Shown here: positions 14,107 through 14,805 of the stretch, piece by piece
Layout of the letters: each line of letters begins with the position of its first letter
Position numbering within the stretch: position 1 is the first letter of the stretch
NCBI GenBank assembly: GCA_964548225.1
Contig: CAZJQP010000110.1
Location: 1 to 14,805, forward strand
From: CALMEH01 sp964548225
GTDB taxonomy: Bacteria > Acidobacteriota > Blastocatellia > Pyrinomonadales > Pyrinomonadaceae
DNA: 14,805 nucleotides
Reading direction: 5' to 3'
The notes under the pieces: generated by a model
Database searches by the model: none
What the model was told of the DNA's origin: nothing
The model's input: the letters and a program-made list of their open reading frames with translations, nothing else
Program-made: the position numbers and the translations under genes

Positions 14107-14257
14107 ATTCGTTGGATAGTTTTTCTGTTTCGTCTTGGTCGAACTCGACCTTGCATTTACCGCGCAGTCAAGTTGAAACGCCGAGTTTCGGCAAAATTAC
14201 AAGTTGCAGTAACAGCCAAAAACTGAAAATACCGATAATCCAATAAACTTCATCCAT
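14105..14257 (-). CDS. 50-aa membrane-anchored candidate selenoprotein (in-frame TGA at codon 30)
   Basis: The ATG at 14257 starts MDEVYWIIGIFSFWLLLQ, one transmembrane segment at about residues 5-22, then ILPKLGVST. Codon 30 is TGA (14168-14170). The same frame then continues LRGKCKVEFDQDETEKLSNE to a TAA at 14105-14107, which touches the terminator hairpin. The continuation is polar, acidic and stop-free. A hairpin fitting a bacterial SECIS begins 17 nt after the TGA. I therefore propose selenocysteine at 30 and cysteine at 35 (U-x4-C). The gene starts 22 nt after the rhodanese stop, probably in the same operon, with a weak GAGAA ribosome site. Alternatives are a true 29-residue protein ending at the TGA, or a sequencing error in a Cys codon. 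I do not recognise the family with certainty. Confidence 0.5.
14137..14150 (-). promoter_or_regulatory. candidate bacterial SECIS stem-loop
   Basis: On the minus strand GGTCG, AGTT, CGACC forms a 5-bp GC-rich stem with a 4-nt loop (or 6 bp with a 2-nt loop). The loop begins 22 nt after the in-frame TGA, and its second base is G. Known bacterial SECIS elements have a short upper stem, a G among the first two loop bases and a loop about 16-37 nt after the UGA. The match is seen in the sequence; the role is inferred. The stem is short, so a chance hit is possible. Confidence 0.4.
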
Positions 14258-14279
14258 AAGATTTTTTTCTCATATTAAT

Positions 14280-14805
14280 TTACGATATAGCGCAAGCCGT
14301 TTGCGAAACTTCAGTTTGCAGTCCGGCGTTTATCCACGCCTGCGTTCCGCCCGTTACGTTATAAACTTTCGCAAATCCGGCGTTTTCCAAAATGCTTGCA
14401 CCCAAACTCGAACGATAGCCGCTCTGACAAATAACATAAGTCGGCGTTTTCGGGTCGAGCTTGTCCAATTCTTTTTCTAATCTGTCGAGCGGAATGTTTT
14501 GTGTGCGATAAGCGTGTCCGTTAGCGTGTTCGGCAACGCGGCGGACATCAACGAATTGCAGATATTTTTCAGTCTGCGTCAAATTGGAAACTTCTTCGAC
14601 CGGAACTTGCTCAACCGTTTTTACGTCGCCCATAAAATCTTTCATCAAAATAAATCCCGCCACCGATTCGTGTCCGACACGCGCCAGACGCATAAATGCT
14701 TCGTCAATTTGTTTCGCTGTTTCTGCGGCAATTGCTAAAGGCGTGCCAACCGGAATCATCGTCCCCGCCCAACTCGCAAACTGTCCGCCAAGTCCGATGT
14801 TTATT
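14280..14805 (-). CDS. rhodanese-domain protein, C-terminal part (N-terminus beyond window)
   Basis: The frame is open to the right edge, so the gene is partial; the ATG at 14759 is internal. The visible 175 residues begin with NIGLGGQFASWAGTMIPVGTPLAI and RLARVGHESVAGFI, the pattern of the degenerate rhodanese domain that follows the metallo-beta-lactamase domain in persulfide dioxygenase-like fusions. A second, active-looking rhodanese domain follows: QFVDVRRVAEHANGHAYRTQNIPL, then the catalytic loop CQSGYR (CxxGxR, Cys persulfide), and GGTQAWINAGL near the end. It probably oxidises or transfers sulfane sulfur in the cytoplasm. The metallo-beta-lactamase domain should lie to the right; this is inference. 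The candidate selenoprotein gene follows after 22 nt. Confidence 0.85.
   Translation of the reverse strand, partial: INIGLGGQFASWAGTMIPVGTPLAIAAETAKQIDEAFMRLARVGHESVAGFILMKDFMGDVKTVEQVPVEEVSNLTQTEKYLQFVDVRRVAEHANGHAYRTQNIPLDRLEKELDKLDPKTPTYVICQSGYRSSLGASILENAGFAKVYNVTGGTQAWINAGLQTEVSQTACAIS

Overview
The window looks like a chromosomal segment of an Acidobacteriota bacterium, most likely of the Blastocatellia/Pyrinomonadales type. The evidence is a VWFA-related protein of the kind typical of Acidobacteria, an FG-GAP (VCBS-type) repeat protein with recurring D-[FY]-[ND]-G-D-G-x-x-D-x-A-V-x-R units, DUF6265 and DUF4932 secreted proteins, and a moderate, slightly AT-leaning base composition. The taxonomic call is inference from protein families. 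There is no rRNA, tRNA, CRISPR array or intact insertion sequence.

Layout. 1-100: the right end of a 21-bp tandem array (four copies visible, running off the window). 165-1971, all minus: tsaD (tRNA t6A synthesis), a 69-aa single-pass membrane protein behind a near-consensus sigma-54 promoter, and a DUF4286 protein. 2064-6688, all plus: four exported proteins, namely an esterase with C-terminal TPR repeats, a DUF6265 protein, a DUF4932 putative zinc protease and a NodB-like polysaccharide deacetylase relative. 6654-8390, minus: an exported DUF885 metallopeptidase, convergent with and overlapping the deacetylase by 35 bp. A decayed copy of the DUF885 3' end lies at 5536-5616. 8471-9508, plus: an AT-rich cytoplasmic protein of unknown function, ending 2 bp from a minus-strand orphan YgiT-type zinc-finger gene. 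9790-12167, minus: deoB and, upstream of it, the VWFA-related protein, separated by a palindromic repeat element. 12418-14046, plus: a secreted FG-GAP repeat protein with a 20-bp perfect hairpin terminator. 14105-14805, minus: a very small membrane protein and a rhodanese-domain protein whose N-terminus lies off the window.

The most interesting observation is the small gene after the rhodanese gene. Its frame holds one TGA at codon 30 but continues sensibly for 20 more codons to a TAA that abuts the terminator. A short hairpin with a G in the first two loop bases sits 22 nt after the TGA, as expected for a bacterial SECIS. I propose a 50-residue membrane-anchored selenoprotein (Sec-x4-Cys), probably linked to the persulfide/rhodanese chemistry of its neighbour.

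The genes form no single pathway. The two housekeeping genes (tsaD, deoB) are embedded among lineage-type secreted hydrolases and surface proteins. Recurrent themes are the exported hydrolases and the start regions of tsaD and deoB, where a -10-like box lies exactly 6 nt before the ATG without a Shine-Dalgarno sequence, suggesting leaderless mRNAs.
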